NCBI GenBank assembly: GCA_001873005.1
Contig: MNYE01000047.1
Location: forward strand, 1-6,593
Length of the DNA: 6,593 nucleotides
Direction: 5' to 3'
Source: Dehalococcoidia bacterium CG2_30_46_9
GTDB lineage: Bacteria; Chloroflexota; Dehalococcoidia; GIF9; AB-539-J10
The notes under the pieces are model-generated. The model was not told where the DNA came from and searched no databases. It was given only the letters and a program-made list of their open reading frames with translations. A program made the translations under genes and the position numbers. Position 1 is the first letter of the stretch. Every line of letters begins with the position of its first letter. Shown here piece by piece: positions 5,875 through 6,593 of the stretch.

Positions 5875-5894
5875 AAAGATTCTTAGAAAGATGG

Positions 5895-5903
5895 TGCTAT
5901 AAT
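5895..5903 (+). promoter_or_regulatory. Extended -10 promoter upstream of the DUF433 gene
   Basis: TGCTATAAT (5895-5903) is a perfect extended -10 in the 110-bp gap after gmk. Transcription would start near 5910, giving a leader of about 45 nt that includes the Shine-Dalgarno sequence of the DUF433 gene. No clear -35 box is seen. It would give this gene and the methyltransferase their own promoter, independent of the aroA-gmk transcript. Confidence 0.5.
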
Positions 5904-5915
5904 ATCATTTAGTAA

Positions 5916-6593
<678 letters not shown>

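Noticed and set aside
5832..5875. Functional tRNA-Thr gene
   Set aside because: There is no acceptor 5' strand or D-arm upstream, the T-stem pairs badly and the anticodon-like part is inside gmk.

Overview
This window looks like bacterial chromosome from an organism of moderate GC content. It carries mostly housekeeping metabolism on the + strand and probably the left edge of an accessory block at its right end. The taxon cannot be fixed from sequence alone. The unusual guanylate kinase P-loop (GPSGVGKD) and the abundant short palindromic repeats remind me of uncultured Chloroflexota (Dehalococcoidia-like), but this is a low-confidence impression from memory.

Layout: positions 1-141 hold no gene, only a 12-bp tandem duplication. 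A short NfeD-type membrane protein runs leftward (142-582). It is divergent from birA, a biotin ligase/repressor (632-1579), across a 49-bp gap. That gap carries a TTGACA -35 box, an extended -10-like element and a 7-bp inverted repeat (GTTAACC-N13-GGTTAAC) that strongly resembles a BirA operator and overlaps the birA start. birA is followed after 1 bp by a sodium:solute symporter (1581-2981). The two are therefore probably one biotin-controlled operon, and the symporter becomes a candidate vitamin transporter. Next comes an aromatic amino acid pair: tyrA (2989-3843), preceded by an extended -10 that would place transcription start exactly on its GTG codon, and overlapping aroA (3825-5210). 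Guanylate kinase gmk follows (5236-5844).

Palindromic repeats with TGTCATTGCGA and GAAGCAATCTC ends have entered aroA twice, once in frame near the N-terminus and once across the original C-terminus. A related hairpin encodes the C-terminal tail of the NfeD protein. The AroA active-site loop also has Ala where most EPSP synthases have Gly.

Just past gmk lies what looks like the degenerate 3' half of a tRNA, then an extended -10 promoter, an orphan DUF433 antitoxin-like gene (5955-6233) and the start of a DPPF-type DNA methyltransferase cut by the window edge (6221-6593). Both of these genes have strong Shine-Dalgarno sequences, whereas none of the six upstream genes has a convincing one. This supports a boundary between core genome and a transferred defence-type module near 5845-5880.
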